From: CAWDVK01 sp963805715
GTDB taxonomy: Bacteria > Actinomycetota > Actinomycetes > Streptosporangiales > Streptosporangiaceae
Reading direction: 5' to 3'
Assembly: GCA_963805715.1 (NCBI GenBank)
Contig: CAWDVK010000015.1
Coordinates: 20,142-84,141 of the forward strand
DNA length: 64,000 bases
Part shown: piece after piece, positions 1 through 10,640 of the stretch
Layout of the letters: each line of letters opens with the position of its first letter
Position numbering within the stretch: the stretch's first letter is position 1
Program-made: the position numbers and the translations under genes
Notes under the pieces: generated by a model
What the model saw: the letters and a program-made list of their open reading frames with translations, nothing else
What the model was told of the DNA's origin: nothing
Databases searched by the model: none

Positions 1-1
1 T

Positions 2-208
2 GCGCCGCTGCTGCTGCTGGATGAGCCCACGGCACACCTGGACCCGCAGAGCGCGGCGGGCATCCGCGGAGCCATCGAGACGCTGATGGCCGGACGCACG
101 GTCATCCTGGTGACGCACGCCGCCGGGCTGGTAGCGGGCGCCGATCAGGTGCTGGCCCTGGACCGCGGCCGGCTCGCCGGGGCCGCCGCGCTGGGCGTGC
201 CGTCGTGA
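2..208 (+). CDS. cydD: Thiol reductant ABC exporter CydD, C-terminal end (partial)
   Basis: The last 68 codons of an ABC ATPase run in from the left edge. The Walker B region (LLLLDEPTAHLDP) is followed by the H-loop (VTHAAG) and a short tail. The stop overlaps the GTG start of the next gene, whose product is CydC-like, as GTGA. This tight coupling makes CydD, the partner half-transporter that exports cysteine or glutathione for cytochrome bd assembly, the best reading. The permease and Walker A parts lie outside the window, so the identity rests on context and the ATPase end. Confidence 0.75.
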   Translation, partial: APLLLLDEPTAHLDPQSAAGIRGAIETLMAGRTVILVTHAAGLVAGADQVLALDRGRLAGAAALGVPS

Positions 209-1971
209 TCGCCAGCCGGGGCCTGGCCGCCCGCCATCCGCTGCTGCGGCTGCTGGCGCTGGCCCGCCCGCTGCGCGGCAGGCTGCTGCTCGCGGTCGCG
301 GCCGGCGCGGCGGCGACCGGCTGCGCCGTGGCGCTGCTGGCCGTCTCCGGCTTCCTGCTGGCCCGCGCGTCCCAGCATCCCGGCATCGTCGCGATCACCG
401 GGGCGGTGGTCGCCGTCCGGGGGCTGTCGGTCGGACGCGGAGTCTTCCGCTATATCGAGCGCCTCGCCTCGCACGACGCCGCCTTCCGCGTGCTCGCCAA
501 CGTCCGGGTGATGATCTACCGGCGGCTGGAGCGGCTGGCGCCGGCCGGGCTGGCCGGACTGCGCTCCGGCGACCTGATCACCCGGCTGATCAGCGACGTC
601 GATGCCACCCAGGACCTGTTCATCCGCGGCATCGTCCCGCCGCTGACCGCCATCCTGGTCGGCGCGGGCGCTGTCATGGCCAGCCTGCTGATCCTGGTGC
701 CGGCCGCCCTGCTACTCGGGGCCGGCCTGCTCATCGCCGGCCTCGCCGTGTCCTGGCTGGCCGCCGCCGCCGCGCGCAGCGCCGCGCAGGGCAGCGCGCC
801 CGTCCGGGGCGAGCTGGGCGCGACCGTCACCGACGCGCTGTCCGGCGCGGCGGACCTGCATGCGTTCGGCGCGCAGGAGGCCGCGCTAGCGGCGGTGGCC
901 GCGGCGGACCGCAAGCTGACCAGGCTCGCTCGGCGGTCGGCCTGGGCCTCCGGTGCCGGAGCCGGGCTCATGTCGGCCGTCTCCGGCCTCACCCTGTGGG
1001 GCGTGCTGATGCTCGGCGTGGCCGCGGTGGGCTCGGGTGCCCTGAGCCGGGTGCCGCTCGCGGTCGTCACGCTCACCGCGCTGGCCGCGTTCGAGGCCGT
1101 CACCGCGCTGCCCGCCGCGGCCATCCAGCTCGGCCAGGCGGGCTCGTCCGCGGCGCGCATCTGCTCGATCCTGGACGAGCCGGAGCCGGTCCGCGATCCC
1201 GCCGGCCCGCGCCAGCTGCCGGCCGGGCCGGTGACGGTGCGGCTGCGCGGAGCCGGCGTCCGCTACCAGCCGGGCGAGCCGCTCGCCCTCGACGGGCTGG
1301 ACCTGGACCTGGCACCCGGCCGCCGGATCGCGCTGATCGGCGCGAGCGGCTCGGGCAAGTCCACCGCGGCGGCGGTGCTGCTGCGATTCTGCGAGCTGTC
1401 CGGCGGCACGGCCACCATTGACGGCGCCTGCGGACCCGGCGGCCAGCTGACCGACTACACCTCCGACGACATCCGCTCCGTCATCGGCGGCTGCCCGCAG
1501 GATCCGCACATCTTCGATGCCAGCCTGCGGGATAACCTGCGGCTCGCCCGCCCGGATGCCACTGCCGCCGAGCTGTCGGCCGCAGCGGCCAGGGCAGGGC
1601 TGCTGAGCTGGATCGAGTCGCTGCCCGGCGGCTGGGACACGCCGGCCGGGCGGCGCGGCACCGCGATGTCCGGCGGCCAGCGGCAGCGGCTCGCGCTGGC
1701 CCGCGCGCTGCTGGCAGACCCGCCGGTCCTCGTCCTGGACGAGCCGACGGCGCATCTCGACCCGGAGGCGCGACAGGCACTGGCCGCGGACCTGCTGGCC
1801 GCCACCGATGGTCACGCCACGCTGCTGATCACTCACGACCTGGACGGCCTGGATCAGGTGGACGAGATCATCGTGCTCGAGCATGGCCGGGTGGCCGAGC
1901 GCGGCAGCCACCAGCAGCTGCTGCAGGCCGGGGGCAGCTACCGGCAGATGCGGGACGCCGCCTGCGGCTGA
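205..1971 (+). CDS. cydC: Thiol reductant ABC exporter subunit CydC
   Basis: This is a 588-residue half-transporter with a permease fused to an ATPase. The first ~310 residues form the six-helix ABC exporter domain. The ATPase follows with Walker A GASGSGKST near residue 379, signature MSGGQRQR near 489, Walker B LVLDEP near 510 and the H-loop ITHD near 543. CydC pairs with CydD in the inner membrane to export reduced thiols to the outside, which is needed for haem insertion into cytochrome bd oxidase. The GTG start overlaps the preceding stop (GTGA). The length and the C-terminal ATPase fit CydC. No terminator was recognised downstream. Confidence 0.88.
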   Translation: MIASRGLAARHPLLRLLALARPLRGRLLLAVAAGAAATGCAVALLAVSGFLLARASQHPGIVAITGAVVAVRGLSVGRGVFRYIERLASHDAAFRVLANVRVMIYRRLERLAPAGLAGLRSGDLITRLISDVDATQDLFIRGIVPPLTAILVGAGAVMASLLILVPAALLLGAGLLIAGLAVSWLAAAAARSAAQGSAPVRGELGATVTDALSGAADLHAFGAQEAALAAVAAADRKLTRLARRSAWASGAGAGLMSAVSGLTLWGVLMLGVAAVGSGALSRVPLAVVTLTALAAFEAVTALPAAAIQLGQAGSSAARICSILDEPEPVRDPAGPRQLPAGPVTVRLRGAGVRYQPGEPLALDGLDLDLAPGRRIALIGASGSGKSTAAAVLLRFCELSGGTATIDGACGPGGQLTDYTSDDIRSVIGGCPQDPHIFDASLRDNLRLARPDATAAELSAAAARAGLLSWIESLPGGWDTPAGRRGTAMSGGQRQRLALARALLADPPVLVLDEPTAHLDPEARQALAADLLAATDGHATLLITHDLDGLDQVDEIIVLEHGRVAERGSHQQLLQAGGSYRQMRDAACG

Positions 1972-2234
1972 CGCGGCCAGGCCGCCGCCCCGCCGGGTCA
2001 CCCTGCCCGGCTCGGCCAGGCTGCGCAGCGGTTGATAAGCCATCAGAAGCCGCATTCCGGGCTATGGCGATTCGTCACCCCGTCAGGGTGACTGCGGCAG
2101 GCCTGCCGCGGTTGGCGCCCGGCTGCACGGGTACTGGTAACGGCGGGGGAGGTACGGGGCTCAACTGCGCGATCACCGGCAAGGGAGAAGGCTGGCCGGG
2201 GGCCGCTGCGCAGTGCCAGCTCCGACGGGGATTC

Positions 2235-4941
2235 ATGACAAGCATGACCAGCCGTCCGGCGACGGCTCATGCGGCCGCGCCGGCGATGCCGGGCAGCCAG
2301 CAGCTGCTCCAGGACAAGCTGCGCATTCCGCGGCTGAGCGTGACCGTGCTGCGCCGCGGCAGGCTGACCGAGCTGATCGAGCAGGCCGCTGCCCACCGGG
2401 TCACCCTGGTGTCAGGACCCGCCGGGGTCGGCAAGACGGTCGCCTGCGCGTCGTGGGCAGCCGGCCCGTCCGGATCGCGCCGGGCCGGCTGGCTGACCCT
2501 GGACCCGCTCGACGGCGAGCCGGGCCGGCTCTGGCGCTACGTTCAGGCCGCGCTGAGCCGGATCCGCCCGGTGCCGGCCGAACGTCTTCCAGCCGCTGCG
2601 GCACATGCCGGCCGCGGACTTCCCGCTGGGCCTGGCGGCCGCCGCGCAGCAGCTCACGGAGCCAGCCTTCCTGGTGCTTGACGACGTGCACGAGCTGGCC
2701 GACAGCCCGGCGCTGGCCGGCCTCGACCTGCTGATCCGGCACGCCCCGCCGAACCTGCGGCTCGTCCTGAGCGGCCGCTGCCAGCCGGGCCTGCAACTGG
2801 CCAGGCTGCGGGTGGCGGGCGAGCTCGCGGAGATCGGCGCCGCCGAGATGGCCTGCACCGCCGCGGAGGCGGACGCGTTCTTCGCGCTGCACGGGGTGCC
2901 GGTCGACGGCGCCGAGCGGGACGAGCTGCTCCGGCGCACGGAAGGCTGGATGGCCGGACTGAGGCTGGCGGTGCTGCGGGTACGCGGCGGCGGCTGGGAG
3001 CGCGGGAGCGTGACCGACATCGGCGGGGACGAGCCGATCCTGACCGACTACATGTGGGACGAGGTGCTGGGCCGGCAGGCGCCGGACACCCGGCTGTTCC
3101 TGCTGCGCACGAGCATCGCCGACCGGATGTCAGGGGACCTGGCCGACGCGCTCACCGGCGGCGCCGACGGTGCCCGCACGCTGGACCGGCTCAGCCGGGA
3201 GAACAGCCTGGTCGACCCGCTCGGTCATGACAGCTCCGAGTACCGGTACCATCCGCTGCTGCGCGACGTGCTGGTCGCCGAGCTGCACCGGGAACTGCCG
3301 CAGGAGATACCCGTCCTGCTCGGCCGGGCGGCTCGCTGGTTCTCCGCGCACGGTGACGGGCGGCAGGCGGTCCGGGCCGCGGCCCAGGCGGGCGAGTGGG
3401 ACTACGCGGCCGAGGTCCTGGTCCAGGCCGGGACGGCCGCCCTGCTGCAGGGCGGAGCCGCGGAACTCGACGAGGTGCTGTTCCTGTTCCCGCCTGCGCG
3501 CCGCTCTGGCGACAGCGCGGTCGCGGCGGCGCTGGCTGCCGCCCGGCTGTGGAACGGCGACCCGGACGGCGCCGCCGGCCACCTGGCGGCGGCGCGGCGC
3601 GGGCTGGGCCACTGCAGCCAGGAAGCCCGCCGGGTGATCGAGCCATGGCTGGCCGCGCTGGAGATCATGCATGCGGCAGGCCGCGGTGAGGCCGATCCGG
3701 CCGCGCTGGCCGCCGCCTGGGCGCTGGCCGAGCGAGCCGAGGCGGCGGCCAGCCTCCAGCCCGAGCACGGCAGCATCGGGCTGCTCTGGTTCGCGCTCGG
3801 CTGCGCTCAGCTCCGGCATTTCGAGGTTCGCGAGGCCAGCTATGCGCTCGGCCGCGCGGACCGGCAGTTCGCCGCGGCCGGGCTTGGCTGGCTCCGGCCC
3901 CGCACGCGGGCCTGGCGGGCCCTGGCCGATGCCTGGTATGGCGATCTTGCCGCGGCCGAGGCCGCGGTCAGCGACGTGCTGCACGGTGCGGCCGCCGGCG
4001 ACGGCGAGGATCAGGCGGCGGCGAGCGTGGCGACGCTGGCCGCCGCGCAGGTCAGCCTGGTACGTGATGATCTTGCCGCCGCCAGGAAGCTGCTGGACGA
4101 CGCCGCCGAGCACACTGCCTGCCGGCTGCCCGGCGAGCCGCGGATGGCCACGGCCGCCGCGCTGATCCGGGTCAGGACCGTGCTGGCCGACGGTGACGCA
4201 GCCGGGGCCCGCGGGCTGCTGCTGCGGCTGCGGGAGGCGGCGGGGCCCGATGACCAGCCGCTGGACCGGGTACTGACCGTGCTGGATTGCCAGCTCGCGC
4301 TGCAGGCCGGCGGCCCGGACCGGGCCAGGGAGGTCGTCCCGGACGAAGAGCAGCAGGCTCGTCTCTGCAGCGCTGACGGCAGGCTGCTGCGGGGGCGGCT
4401 GCTGCTCGCCGAGGGAAGCTGGCGCGGCGCCATCGACGCCGTCGGACCGTGCCTGGACGGATCAGCGGCCAGCATCACGCTGCTGGCCAAGGTCGGCGGG
4501 CTGCTGGTGGCCGCGACGGCGCTGCGGCGGCTCGAGCGCCCGGCCGAGGCGGCAGAACTGCTGGAGCAGGCACTCGCGCTGGCCGAGCCGGACGGTGCCC
4601 GCAGGCCGTTCCTGGACGGCGGCCCCGCCGTGCGCTCGGCTATCACCGTGCTGATCACGCCGACCAGCCGCAGCGCCGGGTTCGCCGGCCGGCTCCTGGA
4701 GCGCTTCGACAGCCAGCTGCCGGGCGCCGACGCGGCCGCCAGCGCCGTGGTGCCGCTGACCGACAGCGAACTGGCCGTGCTGCGGTTCCTGCCGTCGCAC
4801 ATGACCAATCAGGAGATCGCCGACGCGCTCTTCCTGTCGATCAACACGGTGAAGACGCACCTGCGGTCGGCCTACCGCAAGCTCGGCGCGGCCTCGCGCC
4901 GCGAGGCGATCGCGTGCGGCCGCCGTCACGGCCTGATCTGA
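2235..4941 (+). CDS. MalT-like LuxR-family ATP-dependent regulator (frameshifted in this sequence)
   Basis: This is a large signal-transducing regulator of about 900 residues. A P-loop NTPase domain carries Walker A GPAGVGKT at residue 61 and Walker B-like FLVLDDVHELAD. A long alpha-helical TPR-type middle follows. The end is a LuxR helix-turn-helix (LTDSELAVL, MTNQEIADALFLSINTVKTH). The reading frame breaks near 2580: the frame from ATG 2235 runs through VPAE, while the rest of the protein (NVFQPLRHMPAADF) is one base ahead. Skipping the G at 2580 restores a continuous protein across the NTPase domain. I read this as an indel, either a sequencing error or a real inactivating mutation. The target genes are unknown. 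It lies downstream of cydC in the same orientation. Confidence 0.8.
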
Positions 4942-4961
4942 CCGGCATACGCCGGCCTGGC

Positions 4962-6337
4962 TCAGCTGGCGGGGTCGTGCCAGTGCTCGCCGGCCGGCAG
5001 CAGGCTGTCGGCCTCCTTCGGGCCCCAGCTGCCGCGCTCGTAGCCGATGACCGGGACGGCGTCGCCCAGCACCGGGTCAACGAGACGCCAGGCGTCCTCC
5101 ACCGCATCCTGCCGGGCGAACAGCCACCGCTGCCCGTTCAGCGCCGCGCCGATCAGCCGGTCATACGGCAGCTGATCGGTGCCGGGCGGCTCGGCGAAGA
5201 CCAGCTCCTGCAGCTGCGGCTGCCAGCCGGCCCCGGCTGTTTCCCGGCCAGGTTCAGCTCGAGCTGGTCGTTCGGGTGGATCCGCACGTGCAGGGCGTTG
5301 GCTGAGGCCTGCTCGCCGATCCCGAACACGTCATGCGGCGGCGGCCGGAACCGGAAGCTGACCTCGGCCGCGGTGACCGGCATGCACTTGCCCGCGCGGA
5401 TCAGGATCGGCACGCCGGCCCAGCGCCAGGACTCGGCCGCGAGCCGGACCGCGACGTAGGTCTCGGTCGTGGACGCGGGGTCCACGCCCTTCACGTCGTG
5501 GTAGCCGTTGTACTGGCCGCGCACCGTGTCCCGTGGCGTCAGCGGGGTGAGCGCGGCGAGCAGCTGGGACTTGGCGTCCCGCCACGCGGTCAGGCCGCTG
5601 CCGTTGGGCGGATCGGCCAGCGCGGTGGCCAGCACCTGCAGCAGGTGGTTCTGCAGCACGTCCCTGATCGCGCCGGTCTTGTCGTAGAAGCTGCCCCGGT
5701 CGGCCACGTCGAAGTCCTCGGCCATGGTGATCTGCACGCTCTGCACGTGCGTGCGGTTCAGCAGCGGCTCGAAGATCGAGTTGGCGAAGCGCGCGAACAG
5801 CAGGTTGTCCACCGCCTCCAGGCCGAGCCAGTGGTCGACGCGGTAGATGGCGTCTTCCGGGAAGTACTTGTGCATGGTCACGTTCAGCTGCTGGGCGCTG
5901 GCCAGGTCGATGCCGAAGGGCTTCTCCACCATGACCCGGTTGCCCTCGGCCCGGCCGGCCCCCGAGATCCCCTCCGCGATGCGGCCGAACAGCGAAGGCG
6001 GCACCTCCAGGTAGAACAGCACCTGCTTGCCGTCGCCGACGGCGTCGGACATCTGCTGGTAGGTGGCCGGGTCGTCCAGGTCGCCGTCGACGTAGCGCAG
6101 CATGCCGAGGAGCTTGGCCGCCGCGGCGCTGTCCGGGTCGATCTGGTGGCTGGTCAGGGAGGCCTTCGCGTAATCGCGGAACTGGTCAAGCCCCCAGCCG
6201 CTCTTGGCCACCCCGACGACCGGCACGTCCAGGACGCCCCGCTGCACCAGGGCCACCAGGGCCGGGAACGTCTCCAGCTTGGCCAGGTCGCCGGTGGCAC
6301 CGAAAATGACTAGCGCATCAACGTGGTCTGTCACCAT
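4962..6337 (-). CDS. zwf: Glucose-6-phosphate dehydrogenase, divergent family (frameshifted near C-terminus)
   Basis: This NAD(P)-dependent dehydrogenase would oxidise glucose 6-phosphate to 6-phosphogluconolactone. The nucleotide-binding motif GATGDLA is at residues 13-19, and the substrate motif RVDHWLGLEA is near residue 165. The usual signature is RIDHYLGK, so the Lys is replaced by Leu here. The frame from ATG 6337 is lost near 5236 in a G/C run (aacagccggggccggctgg on the coding strand). Adding one G gives PGWQPQLQELVFAEPP and continues to a stop at 4962, for ~458 residues, the family's normal length. The gene is divergent from gntK across 89 bp. Together they feed the pentose phosphate pathway, although the catalytic substitution leaves the true substrate open. 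Confidence 0.85.
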
Positions 6338-6426
6338 GCCCGCACAGTACCCATCGTCCCTGTCGCGATCCCGCCGGGGGCTCGGCTCTCCGGCGCGATG
6401 GCCGGAGAACCGCTAGGCTCACCGCG

Positions 6427-6927
6427 ATGATCATTGTGGTGGCCGGGATCGCCGGCAGCGGCAAGACGACGATCGGCCAGGCGCTGGCCGCCGAGCTGGG
6501 CTGGGCCTTCGCCGACGCCGACTCGTTGCACCCGCCGGCGAACATCGCGAAAATGCGAGCCGGGGTTCCGCTCACGGACGCGGACCGCTGGCCGTGGCTG
6601 CGTGCCATCGCGACCTGGATGGACGAGCGGATCGCGGCGGGCGAGCCGGCTGTCGTGGCGTGCTCCGCGCTCAAGCGCAGTTACCGGGACGAGCTGCTGG
6701 CGGGCCGCGATCAGGCGCGGATGGTGTTCCTGACCGTTGGCCACGACGAGGACGAGGCCAGGCTGCTCGCCCGGCACGGCCACTTCTTCCCGGAGAGCCT
6801 GCTGAGCAGCCAGTTCGCCGACCTGGAGCTGCCGGGGCCGGCGGAGCGGGTGCTCGTGCTGGCCAACCGCGGCACGCCGGAGCAGACGGTGGCGGAGATC
6901 ATCCGGCTGCTGGCGCTGTCCGCCTGA
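6427..6927 (+). CDS. gntK: Gluconokinase
   Basis: This is a 166-residue P-loop kinase of the GntK/thermoresistant gluconokinase family, which phosphorylates gluconate to 6-phosphogluconate. Walker A GIAGSGKT is at residues 7-14. DADSLHPPANIAKM, the substrate/lid region ending in GVPLTDADRWPWL, and CSALKRSYRD are typical of the family. The length is normal. It is divergently arranged with the glucose-6-phosphate dehydrogenase gene, so both supply 6-phosphogluconate. Confidence 0.93.
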   Translation: MIIVVAGIAGSGKTTIGQALAAELGWAFADADSLHPPANIAKMRAGVPLTDADRWPWLRAIATWMDERIAAGEPAVVACSALKRSYRDELLAGRDQARMVFLTVGHDEDEARLLARHGHFFPESLLSSQFADLELPGPAERVLVLANRGTPEQTVAEIIRLLALSA

Positions 6928-7031
6928 GGCCCGGAGGCCCGGCCCGGCCCGGCCCGGGATGATCACGGTGGCCGCCGCGCAGCGACGGGCCCCGCGCGAT
7001 CAGATCGCGCGGGGCCCGCCAGGCCAGGCTG

Positions 7032-7598
7032 CTAGCTCATATCGCTCATCTCGCCCTGCACGCTGCGGTGCCACCCGGAGGTCAGGGCCCACAGGATGAA
7101 CACGTCGATCGCGATCACCACGATGGCCCAGACGGGGTAGTACGGCAGGTACACGAAGTTCGCGATCGCGCTGAGTACGACCAGCACGATCCCGACGACC
7201 CTGGCCCAGGCCTGGCCCAGGAGCAGGCAGACGCCGACGGCGAACACGATGACGCCGGCTATCAGGGTGATCCAGCCCCACCCGTGAATGGTGTAGCGGA
7301 AGGCGTAGTTGACCTGCGCCGTGTAGAAGCCCGACCGGATGATCGCGGCCAGCCCGGCGAAGAAGTCGAGCAGGCCGGCCAGGACCATCAGGATGCCGGC
7401 CAGGTAGACGCCGGTCGTCGCCGCCCCGCTGGGACGCCCCGTGCCCGCGTAGCTGGCCGTCGAGGACTGCCGGTAGCCCGTATCCGCCGGGCTGGATGCC
7501 TGCCGAGGCGCGCTGGTTCCGGTCCGCGCACTGGTTGCCGCGGTGGCGTCGTCCTGCGTGGTTTCGTACCCTGTGGATCTCTCCTGCGGACTGTTCAT
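7032..7598 (-). CDS. DUF7144-like four-helix membrane protein
   Basis: This is a 188-residue protein of unknown function. The first ~60 residues are Ser/Thr/Ala/Gln-rich and probably disordered. Four hydrophobic segments follow (around VYLAGILMVLAGLLDFFAGL, WGWITLIAGVIVFAVGVCLL, VGIVLVVLSAIANFVYL and WAIVVIAIDVFILWALT). This pattern is common in small actinobacterial membrane proteins of the DUF7144 type. The ATG is preceded by a purine-rich stretch (aagaaggggg). It is followed on the same strand by an HdeD-like gene, but the 158-bp gap argues against a tight operon. Confidence 0.6.
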   Translation of the reverse strand: MNSPQERSTGYETTQDDATAATSARTGTSAPRQASSPADTGYRQSSTASYAGTGRPSGAATTGVYLAGILMVLAGLLDFFAGLAAIIRSGFYTAQVNYAFRYTIHGWGWITLIAGVIVFAVGVCLLLGQAWARVVGIVLVVLSAIANFVYLPYYPVWAIVVIAIDVFILWALTSGWHRSVQGEMSDMS

Positions 7599-7755
7599 CG
7601 AAGAGCCCCCTTCTCACCTGGCCGACGGCGAGGCAAGACGCCCCGCCGGGCGGTACCGCCAGCCCGTTTTCCCCCGTCTGGCGGTGGCACTGCCGGTCAT
7701 GCCCACCGGGTCCGCCGGGAAACGGCCGGCGGCCGCCCGGCTATCCGGCCGCCAG

Positions 7756-8475
7756 CTATGCGGCCGCCAGCCCGGCCTGCCCGGCGCTGGCCGACTTCGC
7801 GCGGCGGAGCTGGAATGCCATCGCCGCGAGCATGATGCCGTAGAAGACCAGCCATATGCCCAGCACGATGGCCAGCACGAGAACCGTGATGGCCGGCCAG
7901 AACACCGTGATCAGCCCCGCGCCGAGGGCGAAGACCCCGGTGACCGCCAGCAGGCCCCGTCCTGGCATCGTGCCCATCGATGCGGCCACGGCGATATCGG
8001 TGATGCCCTGGATGATCCAGAAGACGCCGACCACGAAGGCGACGACCAGCAGCGTCAGCGCGTGGTGCCGCAGGCAGTAGAGCCCGACGACGATGGCCAG
8101 CAGCCCGAGGATGACATTGCCGACCCGCATGGCGCTGCTGTCGGAGTGATCGGTGAAGCCGTCCCAGAGCCGCCGCAGGCCGGCCACCACCAGCGCGGCG
8201 CCGATCAGGATGGCGATCACGGTCAGGCTCACGTTCGGCCAGACCAGCAGCATCACGCCGACGGCCAGGAACACCACGGCCGCGGCCGCCGCGACGATCC
8301 ACAGCCTGCCGTCTGAGCGCCCTGCCATCGGCATGAAGGGATTGACGGCGCCCGCCGCCCGGCCCGGCTGCCTGCCCGCGCGACTGTCCTGCGGTGAAAC
8401 CACTGCCTGGCCCGGTGCGCGACTCTGCTGCGTCGCGGCCGCCGGGTCAGCCGGATTCATCTGCGGTTCGGTCAT
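7756..8475 (-). CDS. HdeD-family (DUF308) membrane protein
   Basis: This is a 239-residue membrane protein. A hydrophilic N-terminal ~70 residues is followed by six hydrophobic helices arranged as repeated pairs (RLWIVAAAAAVVFLAVGVML, ALTLLVVAFVVGVFWIIQ, AITVLVLAIVLGIWLVFYG). This is the DUF308/HdeD layout, known from acid-resistance proteins but of unknown biochemical role in actinobacteria. The start at 8475 is chosen because the strong ribosome-binding site caggagg lies just upstream; the frame is open further upstream without a comparable site. Confidence 0.7.
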   Translation of the reverse strand: MTEPQMNPADPAAATQQSRAPGQAVVSPQDSRAGRQPGRAAGAVNPFMPMAGRSDGRLWIVAAAAAVVFLAVGVMLLVWPNVSLTVIAILIGAALVVAGLRRLWDGFTDHSDSSAMRVGNVILGLLAIVVGLYCLRHHALTLLVVAFVVGVFWIIQGITDIAVAASMGTMPGRGLLAVTGVFALGAGLITVFWPAITVLVLAIVLGIWLVFYGIMLAAMAFQLRRAKSASAGQAGLAAA

Positions 8476-8801
8476 ATCGGCCTCCTGAAGCTCGACCGTG
8501 TGCCTGCCCGCGCCGTCGCGGCGCGACGATAGCCGCGCCCGGAGCGAGCCTGCCCGCCCGCGGTGCTGGTTGCGTCCTGAATCCATCGTCCGGCCGGCTT
8601 CTTCGCGTGATCATCACCCGCGCCGGGTGAACATCCGCGGCCTGCCCTAGACTTGGCGCCCGTAGCCGTCTGTGACCGCCATGCCCGGGCCGCGCAACTG
8701 GCCTGTGAAAGTCGTCCGCCCGCTCCGCGAGCGCGGTCGTCTGTCCACAGTCAGCAGCTGACGCCAGCCTGGGCGGGGATCTGCCAGGAGTGAACCCCGC
8801 C

Positions 8802-10378
8802 ATGAAGACCGACGTCGAAGAACTCAGCCCGACCAGGGTCAAGCTGACCATCGAGGTTCCGTTCGAGGAGCTCAAGCCCAATCTCGATACCGCCTACCGG
8901 GAGGTGGCGCGCCAGGTCCGGATCCCGGGCTTCCGGCCCGGCCGGGTCCCGCCGCGGATAATCGACCAGCGGATCGGCCGCGGCGCCGTGCTGGAGCAGG
9001 CGGTCAACGAGGCCGTGCCGCAGCTATACGGCAAGGCGCTGGCCGAGCACGAGGTGGTCGCCCTCGGCCAGCCTGACCTGGAGATCCTCCGGCTGGACGA
9101 CGGCCAGGAGCTGGCCTTCACGGCCGAGGTCGACATCCGGCCGAGCTTCGAGCTGCCCAGCCTGGACAGCCTCAGCGTGACCGTCGAGGACGCCGAGGTC
9201 GGCCCGGACCAGGTCGAGGAGTACCTGGGCTCGCTGCGGGAGCGGTTCGCCTCGCTCAGGGGGGTCGAGCGCCCGGTCGAAGACGGCGACTTCGTCTCCA
9301 TCGACCTCGCCGCGTCGGTGGACGGCGAGCCCGTCGAGGACGCGCAGGCGACCGGCATCTCCTACGAGGTCGGCAGCGGGAACATGCTGGACGGGCTGGA
9401 CGAGGCGCTGGCCGGGATGTCGGCGGGTGAGTCCAAGACGTTCGCCGCCGAGCTCGCGGGCGGCGCGCTGGCGGGCGCCACGGCGGACGTGCAGGTCACC
9501 GTCAGCAGCGTCAAGGTCAGGGAGCTGCCGGAGCTCGATGATGAGTTCGCCCAGTCGGCGAGCGAGTTCGACACCGTCGGCGAGCTGCGGGCCGCCACCC
9601 GCAGGCAGCTCGAGGCGATGCGCCGGGTCGGCCAGGCCAGCCAGGCCAGGGAGCGGGCCCTGGACGCGCTGCTGGAGCAGGTGGACATCCCGCTCCCGGA
9701 GCGGATCATCGAGGCGGAGATCGGGCATCGCCGGGAGTCGCTGAGTGACCGGCTGCAGCGGTCCGGCCTGGAGCTGGCCAGCTACCTGGACAACTCGGGC
9801 ATGAGCGAGGCCGACCTGGAGGCCGAGTTCGACCGGGATGCCCGCCGGGCGGTGAAGGCCGGATTCATCCTGGACAAGCTGGCCGTCCAGGAGGAGCTGG
9901 GCGTCGAGCCTGCCGACCTGAACAGCTACGTCACCGAGCAGGCCTACCGGATGGGCGTCGCGCCGGACCAGCTGGCCCGCCAGCTCACCGATCAGGGCCA
10001 GCTCAGCGCCGTCGTGGCCGACGTGCTCCGGTCCAAGGCACTCACGCTGATCGCCGAGCGCGCCACGGTCAAGGATGAGACGGGACGCACGGTCGACGTG
10101 CACGCGGCACTCGCGGCGGCGGAAGACGAGGCGGCCGGGGACCAGGCGGCCGAAGACGAGGCGGCCGAAGACGAGGCGGCGGAAGACGAGGCGGCGGAAG
10201 ACGAGGCGGCGGGGACGAGGCGGCCGAAGACGAGGCAGCCGGGGACCAGGCAGCCGCCGGCGAGGGCGCTGCCGCCGAGGCCGGGCCGGAGAGCTCGGCC
10301 AGGGCGCAGGACGCGGCGGATGCCGGCGATGCGGCAGCCGGTACCGAGAGCAGCACCGAGGATGGTTCGGACGAGTAA
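8802..10378 (+). CDS. tig: Trigger factor, ribosome-associated chaperone (frameshift in acidic tail)
   Basis: This is a peptidyl-prolyl isomerase chaperone that binds ribosomal protein L23 at the exit tunnel. The N-terminal ribosome-binding motif GFRPGRVPP is near residue 47. A FKBP-like domain follows ([17 protein letters not shown]), then the helical C-terminal arms. ATG 8802 is preceded by aggag. The tail is a tandem array of acidic pentapeptides (AAEDE). In this sequence the frame slips at the G-run 10211-10214; one more G there restores an acidic tail that ends at TAA 10378, about 525 residues in all. Without that base the frame runs on into clpP1, which would be an artefactual 834-residue fusion. 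It lies upstream of clpP1-clpP2-clpX, the usual actinobacterial order. Confidence 0.93.
10116..10249 (+). repeat. 15-bp tandem repeat encoding the acidic AAEDE tail of trigger factor
   Basis: Nine consecutive ~15-bp units read gcggcggaagacgag with small changes and encode [10 protein letters not shown] or AAEDE in the trigger factor frame. The seventh unit is one base short (G-run 10211-10214), which is where the reading frame is lost. Such arrays expand and contract by slippage and are also hard to sequence. Confidence 0.85.
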
Positions 10379-10640
10379 CCGGCGCTGCGCCGGGAATGAG
10401 CCGGGGGCCGGCCGACACGACAGGCCGGCCCGCCGTCCGGGCGCGGCCGGGACCGCCGCGGGGCGCCTCGCGACGGGCCGGCGCGGTCCGGCGGCGATGC
10501 CAGCCGGCGGCTCCGGCCGCGGTCCGCCGGCCCCCTGCGCCCAGAGCGAACAGCAGGGAGCAGCGGACTTTGCGGCTACCGCTCCGGGTTATGGTCACAG
10601 TCAACGACAACGGCGTGCAGCGACAAGCGAGGAGCGAACT

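Noticed and set aside
2554..2605. Programmed ribosomal frameshift in the LuxR gene
   Set aside because: There is no slippery heptamer or downstream structure evident, and similar one-base slips in other conserved genes point to sequence error.
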